Below are positions 39,916 to 48,563 of a DNA stretch of 52,049 nt, piece after piece. The stretch spans positions 1-52,049 of the forward strand of contig MGKQ01000020.1 in the NCBI GenBank assembly GCA_001795735.1, given 5' to 3'. The DNA comes from Candidatus Yanofskybacteria bacterium RIFCSPLOWO2_02_FULL_41_13. Its GTDB lineage: Bacteria; Patescibacteriota; Minisyncoccia; 2-02-FULL-40-12; GWA2-44-9. Position 1 is the first letter of the stretch. The number at the start of each line of letters is the position of its first letter. The translations under genes were made by a program, and so were the position numbers. The notes beneath the pieces are model-generated. The model had not been told where the DNA came from, ran no database searches, and saw only the letters and a list, made by a program, of their open reading frames with translations.

Positions 39916-41430
39916 ATGAAAAAGTGTTGGCCGCTATTTCTCGTGTCTTTATTGTTAATCTTGCCCGAATTTTCTAATGCAGTTCTAACCCCTAAAAATG
40001 AGTTAAAAGAAGGCGACCTTATAAGCGTCTCCGACTACGGCGATCCCGACATTTTTATAATTAACAGCTTCGGTTACAAACGGCTATTTTTAAATCCGGT
40101 AATTTTTAATTTTTACGGACATCTGGGCGGATTCCAAAGAGTGAAAAAAGTCACACTCCAAACTCGTGATTCCTATGTTACCAGCGGTTTATTCAGAAAT
40201 TGCGAAGTGGATGACCCAAAAGTTTACGGGGTAGAAACGACCAAAGAAGATGAAGGCAATCTCCATTGGGTGAATACCTCTGGCGATCAAGCCGTGAAAG
40301 ATGACCCCAACTTCTTTAAGAAGGTGTTCTGCATAAATAATCGTGAATTCAGCTGGTATCCCAAAAGCAGTGATTATGGTTCGGTCAAACAAATTCCGGT
40401 TTATGCGAGGACAGAAACATCAACACCGATGAAAAAAGCCGAATTGTGTCCGGATAACATATGGGATGTGGCGGAGCAGAAAGATCCGGGCTTATGTCCG
40501 GAGGACAACCCAGCGAATAATCCGAATTCGGTAGTCGAAAAATCCTCCTTGACGTCCATGCCGCTTGCTTCGCCGATTTCATCTCCTTCTTTATCGCCGT
40601 TGCCATCGTCCTCTCCACAAACACCCATTATTTCGATTACCTGGACCAAAGATGCGGGAACCAGAGTTTCCGGGGGGCAAGTTCCGTATGTTCACAAACT
40701 CAAGGATGGAAGATCTCGCATGTACTACTGCGGATTGAGGGGTAGTATGGAATCGGCTATTTCGTCAGACGGCCTTAATTTCCAGGCGGAGTCAGGCGTA
40801 CGACTGGCGCCGATATATGGCGGTTATGAAACTATAATTTGCGATCCAACGGTTGTAGAACTATCCGACGGCCGTTTCCGCCTTTATTATAAAGGCGCGA
40901 ACGTGGGCGGAGTGCCGGCAATACACAAAATATTTTCTGCAATTTCACCTGATGGATTGAATTTTGAACGTGAAAGACTGGTCATTGATTCAGAAAAAAC
41001 CGACGATCAAGGATGGGCAAGCGTGCCCGAAGCGATCAAGTTATCAGATGGACGCGTCCGCCTTTACTATGTATCAAGAGCTTGCGGCCGCGGTTGTATA
41101 GTTTCTGCCATCTCAAGCGACGGATTAAACTTCACAAAAGAAGAAACAAAAATCTACGACTATGTTGACCCGTCAATGACGCAACTTACAGACGGCAGAT
41201 TTTTTCTTATTACAGCGAATTTTACTCAACAGGGCGGAACCGAACTCTACAGCTTTATTTCGAGCGACGGCATTCATTTTGACAATGCGAATCCGCAATC
41301 AGTGATCGTTGAATCAGTTGCGGATCCCGCAATTGTCAGAGTGGACGATAAAACTTTCCGAGTTTATTACTGGAAGATACCAGACAACTTGCCGACCATA
41401 TACAGTATTACCGGAATACTTGATCAATGA
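39916..41430 (+). CDS. Secreted protein with YKRLFLNP domain and beta-propeller
   Basis: This 504-residue exported protein has a signal peptide (LFLVSLLLILPEFSNA). The next 150 residues form a domain shared with the gene at 41854: DPDIFIINSFGYKRLFLNP, FYGHLGGFQRVKKV, SGLFRNCE, then LHWVNTSGDQAV and FFKKVFCINNREFSWYP. A Ser/Pro linker follows. The rest is a beta-propeller with repeats LSDGRFRLYY and AISSDGLNF, like glycoside hydrolase family 43/32 or sialidase-like propellers. No catalytic triad could be assigned, so it may bind or cleave a surface polysaccharide. Confidence 0.75.
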   Translation: MKKCWPLFLVSLLLILPEFSNAVLTPKNELKEGDLISVSDYGDPDIFIINSFGYKRLFLNPVIFNFYGHLGGFQRVKKVTLQTRDSYVTSGLFRNCEVDDPKVYGVETTKEDEGNLHWVNTSGDQAVKDDPNFFKKVFCINNREFSWYPKSSDYGSVKQIPVYARTETSTPMKKAELCPDNIWDVAEQKDPGLCPEDNPANNPNSVVEKSSLTSMPLASPISSPSLSPLPSSSPQTPIISITWTKDAGTRVSGGQVPYVHKLKDGRSRMYYCGLRGSMESAISSDGLNFQAESGVRLAPIYGGYETIICDPTVVELSDGRFRLYYKGANVGGVPAIHKIFSAISPDGLNFERERLVIDSEKTDDQGWASVPEAIKLSDGRVRLYYVSRACGRGCIVSAISSDGLNFTKEETKIYDYVDPSMTQLTDGRFFLITANFTQQGGTELYSFISSDGIHFDNANPQSVIVESVADPAIVRVDDKTFRVYYWKIPDNLPTIYSITGILDQ

Positions 41431-41509
41431 TCTGGTTTATGTCGGTTTAACTCGTGATAACTCCAAAGGCGGGCAGGCAGTTCGGAGTAAAACATAAGCA
41501 TGATATGAT

Positions 41510-41537
41510 TTGCGAAAAGTGTTTTAATTGATATACT
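41510..41537 (+). promoter_or_regulatory. Promoter with leaderless spacing
   Basis: TTGCGA (41510-41515) and TATACT (41532-41537) are 16 bp apart. The -10 ends 6 nt before the ATG at 41544, so the message should start at about its own start codon. Confidence 0.6.
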
Positions 41538-41543
41538 AAAACT

Positions 41544-41744
41544 ATGCAAAAAATAGCTACAAAAGTATTTGTCTGGGCATCCATCGCTTTCGCCATCATT
41601 GGGATGCTGATGGTCTTAACGACCTCTCCCACGAGCAATGGTCCGAACGTTATTTTGTTAAAACTTCTGTTCACGACCGTTATCGTTATTTTGACCTCAT
41701 TCGCCTTGAGCATCGCCAGTAAGTATCTAAACGGCAAATCTTAG
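41544..41744 (+). CDS. Small two-segment membrane protein
   Basis: This 66-residue protein has two hydrophobic helices (about residues 9-28 and 38-60) joined by a Pro/Ser/Asn loop, and a basic C terminus (SKYLNGKS). No family was recognised. Its own promoter lies immediately upstream, and a terminator follows at 41771, so it is a monocistronic gene. Confidence 0.65.
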   Translation: MQKIATKVFVWASIAFAIIGMLMVLTTSPTSNGPNVILLKLLFTTVIVILTSFALSIASKYLNGKS

Positions 41745-41770
41745 TTCTAGCTGCAGCTAAATAGGACAGA

Positions 41771-41799
41771 AAAAACCGGAGTTCATAACCCCGGTTTTT
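41771..41799 (+). terminator. Terminator before the PG-binding protein gene
   Basis: AAAAACCGG (41771-41779) pairs with CCGGTTTTT (41791-41799). The loop contains GTTCATAAC, which recurs in the terminator at 43953. Confidence 0.85.
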
Positions 41800-41815
41800 A
41801 ATTGATGAAGATGGG

Positions 41816-41824
41816 TGGTATAAT
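41816..41824 (+). promoter_or_regulatory. Extended -10 promoter (TGGTATAAT)
   Basis: TGGTATAAT fits the TGnTATAAT extended -10 consensus within GGGTGGTATAATTAG. The same 15 bp recur before the gene at 44018. The -10 is 29 bp before the start codon at 41854. Confidence 0.7.
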
Positions 41825-41853
41825 TAGCTTATTAATTAACCTTAATTAAAACT

Positions 41854-43845
41854 ATGAAAAAAATCCTCTTTTTTGCAGTTATTGCCTTGGCAATGGGGTC
41901 GTTCTTTGTTTTTAATACAAATCAAGTTGGTGCTGTAAAGCCCACTGACTATGGCCTCAAAGAGGGCGACCTTATCAGCGCCATCTTCTCTGACGACCCG
42001 GATGTGTATATCATCAACGAGCAGGGCTACAAACGCCTCTTCCTAAATCCGGAAATATTCAAGTTCTACAGCCATCTCGGCGGTTTTGCCAATATTAAAT
42101 TAGTCACTCCCGAAATCAGGGATTCATTTCCTACCTCCGGTTTTTTCAGGAACTGTGAGGATAACGATCAGAAGGTATATGGGACAAGCGTGGAAGGCGA
42201 AGACACGGGCCGACTTCACTGGATAAATAAGTCGGGAGACCAGGCGGTTCAGGAAGATCCAGACTTTTTCAAAAAGGTATTCTGTATTAACAGGAAAGAA
42301 TTCAATTGGTATCCGAGGGGAACCGAATTCAAGGCATTAAAAGAAGTGCCCCGGTATAACCGTAGCGTAGAGGCTGAAAATCCCGTTATTTGTCATCGTC
42401 CACCCGATAGCCCAGAGAATATTCAGACGATAAGAGTTGCGCCCGAATCATTAGATACACATTTCCAGCACGGAGATACCAAGGGAGCTTGTTTAATATC
42501 TTCTGAACAGCAATCATTTCCTGTTGACGTGAAAATTAATGGTTCAGACACCCCGTCGGGCGTTCCATATGATTCGGTATTTACCGTATCTTGGACTTCA
42601 AACGGCGCGGTAAGTTGTAGAGATTTCGGTCAATTTATTCCGACAGTTGACGGAGGAACATGGGCTAAGTTCATAAATCTGCCGACATCAGGAACTAAAT
42701 CTCTTTACGCTCGCGCCAGTGAGGGATATCTGGCAACATTAGATATTCAAGTCCAATGTTCTAACGCAGCCGGCCAAACTTCAGATGATGTAATCCACCT
42801 TGCTGTCCAACCTTCCACAACTTCTATCCCAAACATTCCTGCTTTACCTATGCCAGTTCCGACGACGCCATCCGTTGCCCCGGTTCCTATTTCTATCGGT
42901 TCTCCGAATGGCGGCGAAGTTTACCAAAAAGGCACTACCCAGCTTATCAAGTGGAATTCAAGCAATATTTCGAAAATATATATTAAATTGAGAAAAGGGA
43001 ATGATACATATCCCGGACCAGAAGGCATGATTACGGATATCATACCTAATGTGGGCGGGTATTATAAATGGTGGATTCCGACAACATTGCCGGACGGAAA
43101 CGACTATGCTGTCCGAATAATTGATGGGAATTACACTGGTGGATTTGATGACAGTGACAAACAATTTAGTATTGTTTCGTCAGCAACCCAAACCCCGGTT
43201 CCAAGCGTATTTCCGACTCCAATTGTTTCCACTACCCCAATGCCCACGGTCTCACCGTTGCCTGGTACTACCTCTACCACCCCATCTATCACCGTCCTTT
43301 CGCCGAATGGAGGGGAAATATGGCAGGCCGGGTACTATTATGAGGTAAAATGGACAAACACTACCGGCAAGAGCGTGAATCTTGAATTGGTAAAAGGAAA
43401 CAATGCTGTCGCAGGCTGGAGTTCCATTGATTTCACGGTTTCTACATATATCATTGGGCTCCCTCTGCCCCTAGAAGCCGGCTCTGACTATAGAATTAGG
43501 ATTACTACCGTTGACACAGGGAATGTTGATTACAGCGATGCCCCATTCAGTATTGCTTCGGGAACAACTCAGACCCCAGATTTAACACCCAAACTGGCTC
43601 CAACGACTCAATCCAATTTCTTTCGTAACTTGACCCTGGGTTCAACCGGTGACGATGTCAAACAGCTTCAGGCCCTTTTAGTAAGTGAGGTTGGTTATTC
43701 AGCCAATTTAATTACGGGCTATTTCGGACGCATTACCCGCGATGCCGTAGCGAAGTTTCAGGAGAAATATGGCATAAAGCCGACATACGGCTACTTTGGC
43801 GAAATAACTCGTAAAACTTTAGGTGCACTGATATCCGGTCGGTAA
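41854..43845 (+). CDS. Secreted modular protein with peptidoglycan-binding domain
   Basis: This 663-residue protein has a signal peptide (FFAVIALAMGSFFVFNTNQVGA). Domains in order: the YKRLFLNP-type domain shared with 39916 (about 30-170); a short Cys/His segment ICHRPPDSPENIQTI; an Ig-like part; two related beta domains beginning SPNGGEVYQKG and SPNGGEIWQAG separated by Pro/Thr linkers; and a C-terminal PG_binding_1 domain (LGSTGDDVKQLQALL, then GYFGRITRDAVAKFQEKYGI). It should be a wall-anchored surface protein. An extended -10 promoter and a ~23-nt leader precede it. Confidence 0.82.
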   Translation: MKKILFFAVIALAMGSFFVFNTNQVGAVKPTDYGLKEGDLISAIFSDDPDVYIINEQGYKRLFLNPEIFKFYSHLGGFANIKLVTPEIRDSFPTSGFFRNCEDNDQKVYGTSVEGEDTGRLHWINKSGDQAVQEDPDFFKKVFCINRKEFNWYPRGTEFKALKEVPRYNRSVEAENPVICHRPPDSPENIQTIRVAPESLDTHFQHGDTKGACLISSEQQSFPVDVKINGSDTPSGVPYDSVFTVSWTSNGAVSCRDFGQFIPTVDGGTWAKFINLPTSGTKSLYARASEGYLATLDIQVQCSNAAGQTSDDVIHLAVQPSTTSIPNIPALPMPVPTTPSVAPVPISIGSPNGGEVYQKGTTQLIKWNSSNISKIYIKLRKGNDTYPGPEGMITDIIPNVGGYYKWWIPTTLPDGNDYAVRIIDGNYTGGFDDSDKQFSIVSSATQTPVPSVFPTPIVSTTPMPTVSPLPGTTSTTPSITVLSPNGGEIWQAGYYYEVKWTNTTGKSVNLELVKGNNAVAGWSSIDFTVSTYIIGLPLPLEAGSDYRIRITTVDTGNVDYSDAPFSIASGTTQTPDLTPKLAPTTQSNFFRNLTLGSTGDDVKQLQALLVSEVGYSANLITGYFGRITRDAVAKFQEKYGIKPTYGYFGEITRKTLGALISGR

Positions 43846-43952
43846 AATATAGAATACTGAGTACTTCCCTGAATTTAACTTAAACTTCAACGACCCGCTG
43901 TTTAAAGTGGGTTTTGATTTTTGTGTAAACTCATCTCAATAATCTAAAACCC

Positions 43953-43983
43953 AAAAAACCGAAGTTCATAACTTCGGTTTTTT
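43953..43983 (+). terminator. Terminator before the FN3 protein gene
   Basis: A perfect 14-bp stem (43953-43966 with 43970-43983) with a 3-nt loop and a T-tract end. It resembles the terminator at 41771, including GTTCATAAC. Confidence 0.9.
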
Positions 43984-43999
43984 GATTAGGATAATAGGG

Positions 44000-44008
44000 T
44001 GGTATAAT
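44000..44008 (+). promoter_or_regulatory. Extended -10 promoter, leaderless
   Basis: TGGTATAAT (44000-44008) is repeated from 41816-41824. It ends 9 nt before the ATG at 44018, so the transcript should be leaderless or nearly so. Confidence 0.7.
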
Positions 44009-44017
44009 TAGAATATT

Positions 44018-45589
44018 ATGTTTAATTGGATATCAAAAATTATATTAAGTATTGCGGTAACATTAGGAATTTCATCTCCGGCCGTTTCACCGGCTCCGAC
44101 GCCGAATACAGTACCAATTTCTAGCATAGTAGTGCCAACATCTACTCCGCCCCCAACCCCGATTATTATCACCAATACATCTGTTGTTACGATATGTCAC
44201 CATCCATCTGAGAAAAATTCAAAACCCCAAACTATAACTATCAACGCGTCGGCCATGAATGTTCATCTTACCCATGGTGATACTGTCGGATCTTGTCCCG
44301 GCGCACCTCTTGCGCCGGACAACTTCAAGGCGGTTGCCGTCAAAAATCAGGTCAATTTAAGCTGGGAGGATAATTCTGACAATGAATCCAAATTAAAAAT
44401 ATCAAGACGTCTGATGGGTGGTGCCTGGGTATTAATTAAGACTACGGCCACGAACACAACCTCCTATACGGATAGCGGATTAACCAACGGGGTTTATGAA
44501 TATGACGTAATGGCTTGTAATTCTTCAGGTTGCTCCGCTTATTCAGATGTTGCTACCATAACGATAAGCGATCAGGCCGTTTCATCTGGCCGACTGGTCT
44601 CGTCTCCCGTTCCTACGCCCAGAATCACGATTATCCCAACTCCAAGACCTACGGCCGCTCCATCAGCTACGCCAAATATTTCTGCTTCTCCGAGACCCGT
44701 ACAGTCAACACCTCTACCTTGGCCACAGGTTAACGCAGTTGATTTGTCGGCAAAATGTGGCGGAAGTTTTACGGAACTTTTTCCGCCATCTTCTTCGCAG
44801 GGAGAATTTAAATACTATTTTCAGAGGAAGGAGGATCCTTATCTTGAGCTCCAAATCTATGTGACTGTTCTCGATTTACGTCCTGGCATGCGAAAATTTG
44901 ATTGGCAGACAGCCTCATTCCAATTCTCTTCCGAAACAAAGCGCGAACCGCCGTATGTTATTACTGCTCAAAACTTTGCCGGTGACCAGTCTGCACTTAT
45001 TCCGGATGCCGGAGTAGGAGCGAAGGCGGTGGCGCGAAAGGGCGATTATTTTGTGAAGATTGAAGAAATGCAACGCGCGTGTCAGGCGCCGGGCTGTACG
45101 GTATTACCGACTTGTGCGAGCGGATTTCCGAATCTTGCCCAAACAATTGTTACTCGGATTTCGGGTGGTACGGTGACTATGCCAACAACAACGCCGACTC
45201 CAACTCCAGCACTAACACCATTCCCGTCCCCGTCTTCCGTTACATCTTCTCCCTCGTCATTTACGCCCAATGATTTAGGGGGAGTATGGGAATTAGTATT
45301 TCCTACTGGGCCGGGGCGAGAAGCAATTATGTTTCATGGAGATAAAATATGTCTGGATGTAGGAATCGTGGCTTATTCAGAGTATGTAACAAGTCCTTGT
45401 TATCCGTCTTGGGCCTCTTATGTTTTATCGGATAACACCCTGAAGTTTGTTTGGAATGGCAGCTCTCTAGAGTGGAAAATAACCAAAAATACTGCCGGTA
45501 ATTTAGAGATTACTGGATCTGGCAAAGTTGGTGGATATAATACTACCTATAAAAAAATTACTATTGCCCCAAATCTTTATGGATTATAG
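44018..45589 (+). CDS. Secreted Fn3-domain protein
   Basis: This 523-residue protein has a hydrophobic N-terminal stretch (IILSIAVTLGISSPAV) that should act as a signal or anchor. It continues with a Pro/Thr linker; an ICHHPSEKNSKPQTI segment like that in the 41854 protein; a fibronectin type III domain (APDNFKAVAVKNQVNLSWEDNSDNE to YDVMACNSSGCSAYS); a second Pro/Thr-rich linker; and two further unrecognised domains, the latter starting DLGGVWELVFPTG. Fn3 and the linkers are typical of surface proteins. It is monocistronic, with an extended -10 promoter. Confidence 0.75.
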   Translation: MFNWISKIILSIAVTLGISSPAVSPAPTPNTVPISSIVVPTSTPPPTPIIITNTSVVTICHHPSEKNSKPQTITINASAMNVHLTHGDTVGSCPGAPLAPDNFKAVAVKNQVNLSWEDNSDNESKLKISRRLMGGAWVLIKTTATNTTSYTDSGLTNGVYEYDVMACNSSGCSAYSDVATITISDQAVSSGRLVSSPVPTPRITIIPTPRPTAAPSATPNISASPRPVQSTPLPWPQVNAVDLSAKCGGSFTELFPPSSSQGEFKYYFQRKEDPYLELQIYVTVLDLRPGMRKFDWQTASFQFSSETKREPPYVITAQNFAGDQSALIPDAGVGAKAVARKGDYFVKIEEMQRACQAPGCTVLPTCASGFPNLAQTIVTRISGGTVTMPTTTPTPTPALTPFPSPSSVTSSPSSFTPNDLGGVWELVFPTGPGREAIMFHGDKICLDVGIVAYSEYVTSPCYPSWASYVLSDNTLKFVWNGSSLEWKITKNTAGNLEITGSGKVGGYNTTYKKITIAPNLYGL

Positions 45590-45772
45590 TTGATAACTTG
45601 CTCAGCTATTTGTGACATAGTTAAAATATAAAAAATTAATATAAAAATTATGATAAACAAAATTAAGGCGAATGGGCATATTAGCCTGTACCCCATTCTT
45701 TGTAAACTCTGTCTACGGTCTAACGGATAATTTCTTTGACCCGGGAACGTACTCCTGCCTACTGTGCGGAAC

Positions 45773-45843
45773 CACGACCTTAATGTCCCATGTCTGGGAC
45801 AAGAAAAGGTGTCAGGTACCGTTTTTAGGACCGGTTTCTTGAT
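45773..45843. repeat. Palindrome-rich REP-like sequence
   Basis: The gap before the next gene contains the palindrome TGTCCCA/TGTCTGGGACA and GGTGTCAGGTACCG, a phrase resembling sequences next to REP-associated transposases. No transposase is present. It may be a MITE-like remnant. Confidence 0.35.
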
Positions 45844-45873
45844 ATTAATTACACCATGGGTTACACTAAGATT

Positions 45874-47238
45874 ATGAGTAGATTTAACCCAAAAGAACTT
45901 AAATCTTTTATGGATTTACCAGACGAAGAAAAGCTCAACTTCCAAGAGCTTGGAGATGGTGGTTTTGTTAGAAAAGAAGTAGAGAAAAATCCAGAGGTTG
46001 CTCACCGAATGGGTATCGTAGAAGATCAAATAATAAATACCCTTAAACACGAGTTGGAAGTGGGCGGTTTATCTCAACAGGAGGCCCTAACGAGATATAA
46101 CGAGGCAGGCGAGAAATATGATTACAAGAACCAAAAATTATATGGTGATATACTACGAAAATTCTCTGATGTTGAATTCTTGTCGTCTGGTAAAGACTAT
46201 GATGAGGCCACAAAACAGGCATTTAAGAAACGCTGGGATTCTTTAGGGTATTCCGATAAAACCCAGTCGTCATTTCTCGAGGGTATTGACAAAAAGGATC
46301 TAGAGGTCGTCTCCAGATTGTTGCTGGACAAAAGATTTTCAAGAAAAGGAGACTTAGCCAAGTTACTAGAAGACGAGTCATCTATCAAAACTATATTCAA
46401 CTACGTTAAAGATAAAGATATTAACGTTGTTGCTTTGCTGATAGAAAAGTCTAGAGATAAAGATTTTAAAATCAGGGCTTTAAGGGAAATTTCTGAGATA
46501 GTAAACTCCCTGGTTTCTACAGAGAAAAGAGACGCCGAATATCACCTCAACTCAATCCAGGCCAGTTTAGCAGAGTATCTTATCTTGTCTGGTAATCATA
46601 CAGACTTTTTTAATCTAGTCGAAGACGGGTTAATAAAAGCCGAATCAGCCAATAGTTTTCTGCACAAAATCGACTCCGATCATGTGTTGTATCAATTAGT
46701 TACCAGAACTTCAAACCCCCGTACAGTAATAAGAATTTTTAAGTTTATGGCAGATCCGGTTATATTTGCAAGGATTATAGAAACACAGGGGTTAGAGTTT
46801 AAAAACCTAAATGAGGGGCAAAGATCTAACGTCCTTAAAATGGCTGAAAAATATCTCAACGCATTAAACTCTGAGCCTCAGATTTTCGAGGCAGATAGGC
46901 TTAAAGACCAAAATAAATTTGTAATAGGAGTAACTACGGATAATGAAGGTAAATATTATATCTCATGGAGCAATACTGGCTCCCATGGCTATCATAAGGA
47001 CATTTTTCAATCTCTGCAGAGGGAGTTTAGAATAAATATTCAAGATGATTTTAGAAGTGGCGGATATATACAGTTAGGTCAAGAAGATGGAGGGGCCATG
47101 GCTATCTTTGATAGTAGTAGTGGAGATTTTGGTAACTATAGCCATAAGGTTCTTGAACGATTTAAGCCAAAACTACGAGAAGCTCTAAGAAATAGTCTAG
47201 GCAAAGAGGTTGAAGTAAAAATAGATATTTCTAGATAA
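45874..47238 (+). CDS. Large helical protein of unknown function
   Basis: This protein of about 454 residues has no signal peptide or membrane segment. Most is acidic helices (LPDEEKLNFQELGDGG, LVSTEKRDAEYHLNSIQ). Residues 340-454 switch to beta-rich sequence (GVTTDNEGKYYISWSNTGSHGY, then YIQLGQEDGGAMAIFDSSSGDFGNYS), perhaps a small catalytic or binding domain. I prefer ATG 45874 (MSRFNPKEL); ATG 45856 adds six residues. I know no relative. It stands alone between two palindrome-rich gaps. Confidence 0.65.
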   Translation: MSRFNPKELKSFMDLPDEEKLNFQELGDGGFVRKEVEKNPEVAHRMGIVEDQIINTLKHELEVGGLSQQEALTRYNEAGEKYDYKNQKLYGDILRKFSDVEFLSSGKDYDEATKQAFKKRWDSLGYSDKTQSSFLEGIDKKDLEVVSRLLLDKRFSRKGDLAKLLEDESSIKTIFNYVKDKDINVVALLIEKSRDKDFKIRALREISEIVNSLVSTEKRDAEYHLNSIQASLAEYLILSGNHTDFFNLVEDGLIKAESANSFLHKIDSDHVLYQLVTRTSNPRTVIRIFKFMADPVIFARIIETQGLEFKNLNEGQRSNVLKMAEKYLNALNSEPQIFEADRLKDQNKFVIGVTTDNEGKYYISWSNTGSHGYHKDIFQSLQREFRINIQDDFRSGGYIQLGQEDGGAMAIFDSSSGDFGNYSHKVLERFKPKLREALRNSLGKEVEVKIDISR

Positions 47239-47324
47239 ACATCAGGTTTTCCGATGTTTTAATTTTACCTAATTTTAGGTTCTCCTTCGACTCTTCCTAT
47301 ATACTCAGGACAAGTAACATCTGC

Positions 47325-47360
47325 CTGCACCATGCCTGTGCATGCAGGAGGCAGGTCTCG
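47325..47360. repeat. GC-rich hairpin
   Basis: CTGCCTGCAC and the later TGCATGCAGG/GGCAG contain overlapping complementary arms (CTGCCT with AGGCAG). A small REP-like element in the gap between two genes, of unknown role. Confidence 0.35.
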
Positions 47361-47417
47361 GGTAAAGCGGAGTCTACACCAAAAAAACCGCTTAGTTTGC
47401 TGTGCAGAGACCCGTTT

Positions 47418-47426
47418 TGGTATAAT
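47418..47426 (+). promoter_or_regulatory. Extended -10 promoter, leaderless
   Basis: TGGTATAAT ends 6 nt before the ATG at 47433, as at the surface-protein genes. Confidence 0.65.
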
Positions 47427-47432
47427 AAAAAA

Positions 47433-47567
47433 ATGGGCAAAATAAAAGTAGCTGTATTAGTAGTAATTGGTGGCATTTTATTATTTGTTATTGGCAGGAT
47501 CTTTGCAACGGGCTACTTTCTAGCAATTGTTGATGGGAAACTTGACGACTCCTATAAACTGTGCTAA
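47433..47567 (+). CDS. Very small membrane protein (44 aa)
   Basis: This 44-residue protein has one hydrophobic helix (AVLVVIGGILLFVIGRIF) and a short acidic tail ending in Cys. Its promoter is an extended -10 placed 6 nt upstream. It is too short for a family call. A second small gene follows 42 nt downstream and may share its transcript. Confidence 0.5.
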   Translation: MGKIKVAVLVVIGGILLFVIGRIFATGYFLAIVDGKLDDSYKLC

Positions 47568-47609
47568 TATAGAGCACAGTTTTTAGTTACTTGGAAAGAG
47601 GAAAAAGAT

Positions 47610-47747
47610 ATGGCAACTGCAGAAGAGAAAGTAGCTGAAATCGAAAAGAGACAGAGAGAGCTTATTAAAGAAGCTGAGCAGGCCGAAAGAGACAATGATT
47701 ATTTCTCTGCCTGGTTATGTCGAATTGCGGTGCATAATAAAAAGTAG
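47610..47747 (+). CDS. Very small charged protein (45 aa)
   Basis: This 45-residue protein is almost all one charged helix (EEKVAEIEKRQRELIKEAEQAERDND), followed by FSAWLCRIAVHNKK. AAAGAGGAAAAAG gives a good ribosome site 9 nt upstream. A 12-bp terminator hairpin follows directly, supporting it as a real gene. Function unknown. Confidence 0.55.
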   Translation: MATAEEKVAEIEKRQRELIKEAEQAERDNDYFSAWLCRIAVHNKK

Positions 47748-47752
47748 GGAGA

Positions 47753-47781
47753 AAAATAACCGCTTATAGCGGTTATTTTAA
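47753..47781. terminator. Bidirectional terminator
   Basis: A 12-bp perfect stem (47753-47764 with 47768-47779) with A-rich and T-rich ends. It serves the small gene and the convergent XRE gene. Confidence 0.85.
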
Positions 47782-47800
47782 TACTTTAGGAGAGAATGAT

Positions 47801-48022
47801 TTATCTACTAGATTTATCGCCTTTGTATTCTATGATGTCTCCAGGCTGACATTCTAATGCTTTGCAGATCGCTTCCAGAGTTGAGAATCGGATAGCTTTT
47901 GCTTTTCCATTTTTCAATATGGAAATATTAGCCATCGTAATACCGACTTTTTCTGTAAGTTCAGTTACGCTCATTTTTCTCTTGGCTAGCATTACGTCAA
48001 TATTTATTACAATATTATTCAC
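47801..48022 (-). CDS. XRE-family regulator (YozG-like)
   Basis: This 73-residue Cro/CI-type repressor is a single helix-turn-helix: MSVTELTEKVGITMANISILKNGKAKAIRFSTLEAICKALECQPGDII. Its length and form match the small regulators that accompany DUF2975 membrane proteins. It starts 2 nt after the DUF2975 stop on the same strand. The pair probably regulates its own promoter through the palindrome at 48563-48584. Confidence 0.85.
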   Translation of the reverse strand: MNNIVINIDVMLAKRKMSVTELTEKVGITMANISILKNGKAKAIRFSTLEAICKALECQPGDIIEYKGDKSSR

Positions 48023-48024
48023 AA

Positions 48025-48504
48025 TTAAACTGTTAAGTCGTTTTCCGACTTTATATCTACGGCCCTTTGTAAAAGTTTTTCAAAAATAGCGGCCGCGGTG
48101 GCTATTACAATAGAAGTAATGGTCGTGAAAATACCCATGGCAATAAAGCCCGCTGGATCGTCATCTTTATTATGTTGTATCCTTATGTATACTACCGCTA
48201 TTACAATTAAGATGCTTAGTATGATTGCGCAATATTTAATGATGCTTAAAGTTTTCACAGAGCTTAACGAGAATACTTCATTTCGCCCAATATGTCCGAG
48301 TAATTTAAACGCCTGATACAATGCAACAAAAAATGGGATAGACGCTACGTACGCGAACAAAATAAACGGATCAGAGTAAATACTAAACAGATCTAAGTTT
48401 ATGGCTCTCCCTTCGGTCAAAGGAAACCGAATCATGCCCGCAAGCGCCCCAACTGCCATAAGGCAAAGTACTATCTTTAAGAATATTGTTGAACCTTTTT
48501 TCAT
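48025..48504 (-). CDS. DUF2975-family membrane protein
   Basis: This 159-residue protein has about four hydrophobic segments (FLKIVLCLMAVGALAGMI, FILFAYVASIPFFVALY, IIKYCAIILSILIVIAVV, FIAMGIFTTITSIVIATAAA). The arrangement and the adjacent small XRE regulator fit DUF2975. Its function is unknown; the membrane protein may modulate the regulator. It is the first gene of the two-gene operon, with promoter TTGACA-17-TATCGT upstream. Confidence 0.8.
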   Translation of the reverse strand: MKKGSTIFLKIVLCLMAVGALAGMIRFPLTEGRAINLDLFSIYSDPFILFAYVASIPFFVALYQAFKLLGHIGRNEVFSLSSVKTLSIIKYCAIILSILIVIAVVYIRIQHNKDDDPAGFIAMGIFTTITSIVIATAAAIFEKLLQRAVDIKSENDLTV

Positions 48505-48534
48505 GGGAAATTCTAGTTAATTATTCGTAGATAC

Positions 48535-48563
48535 ACGATATTCTATCATTTATCGTTTGTCAA
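48535..48563 (-). promoter_or_regulatory. Promoter of the DUF2975-XRE operon
   Basis: On the minus strand TTGACA (48563-48558) and TATCGT (48540-48535) are 17 bp apart, 31 bp before the start codon. Confidence 0.75.
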
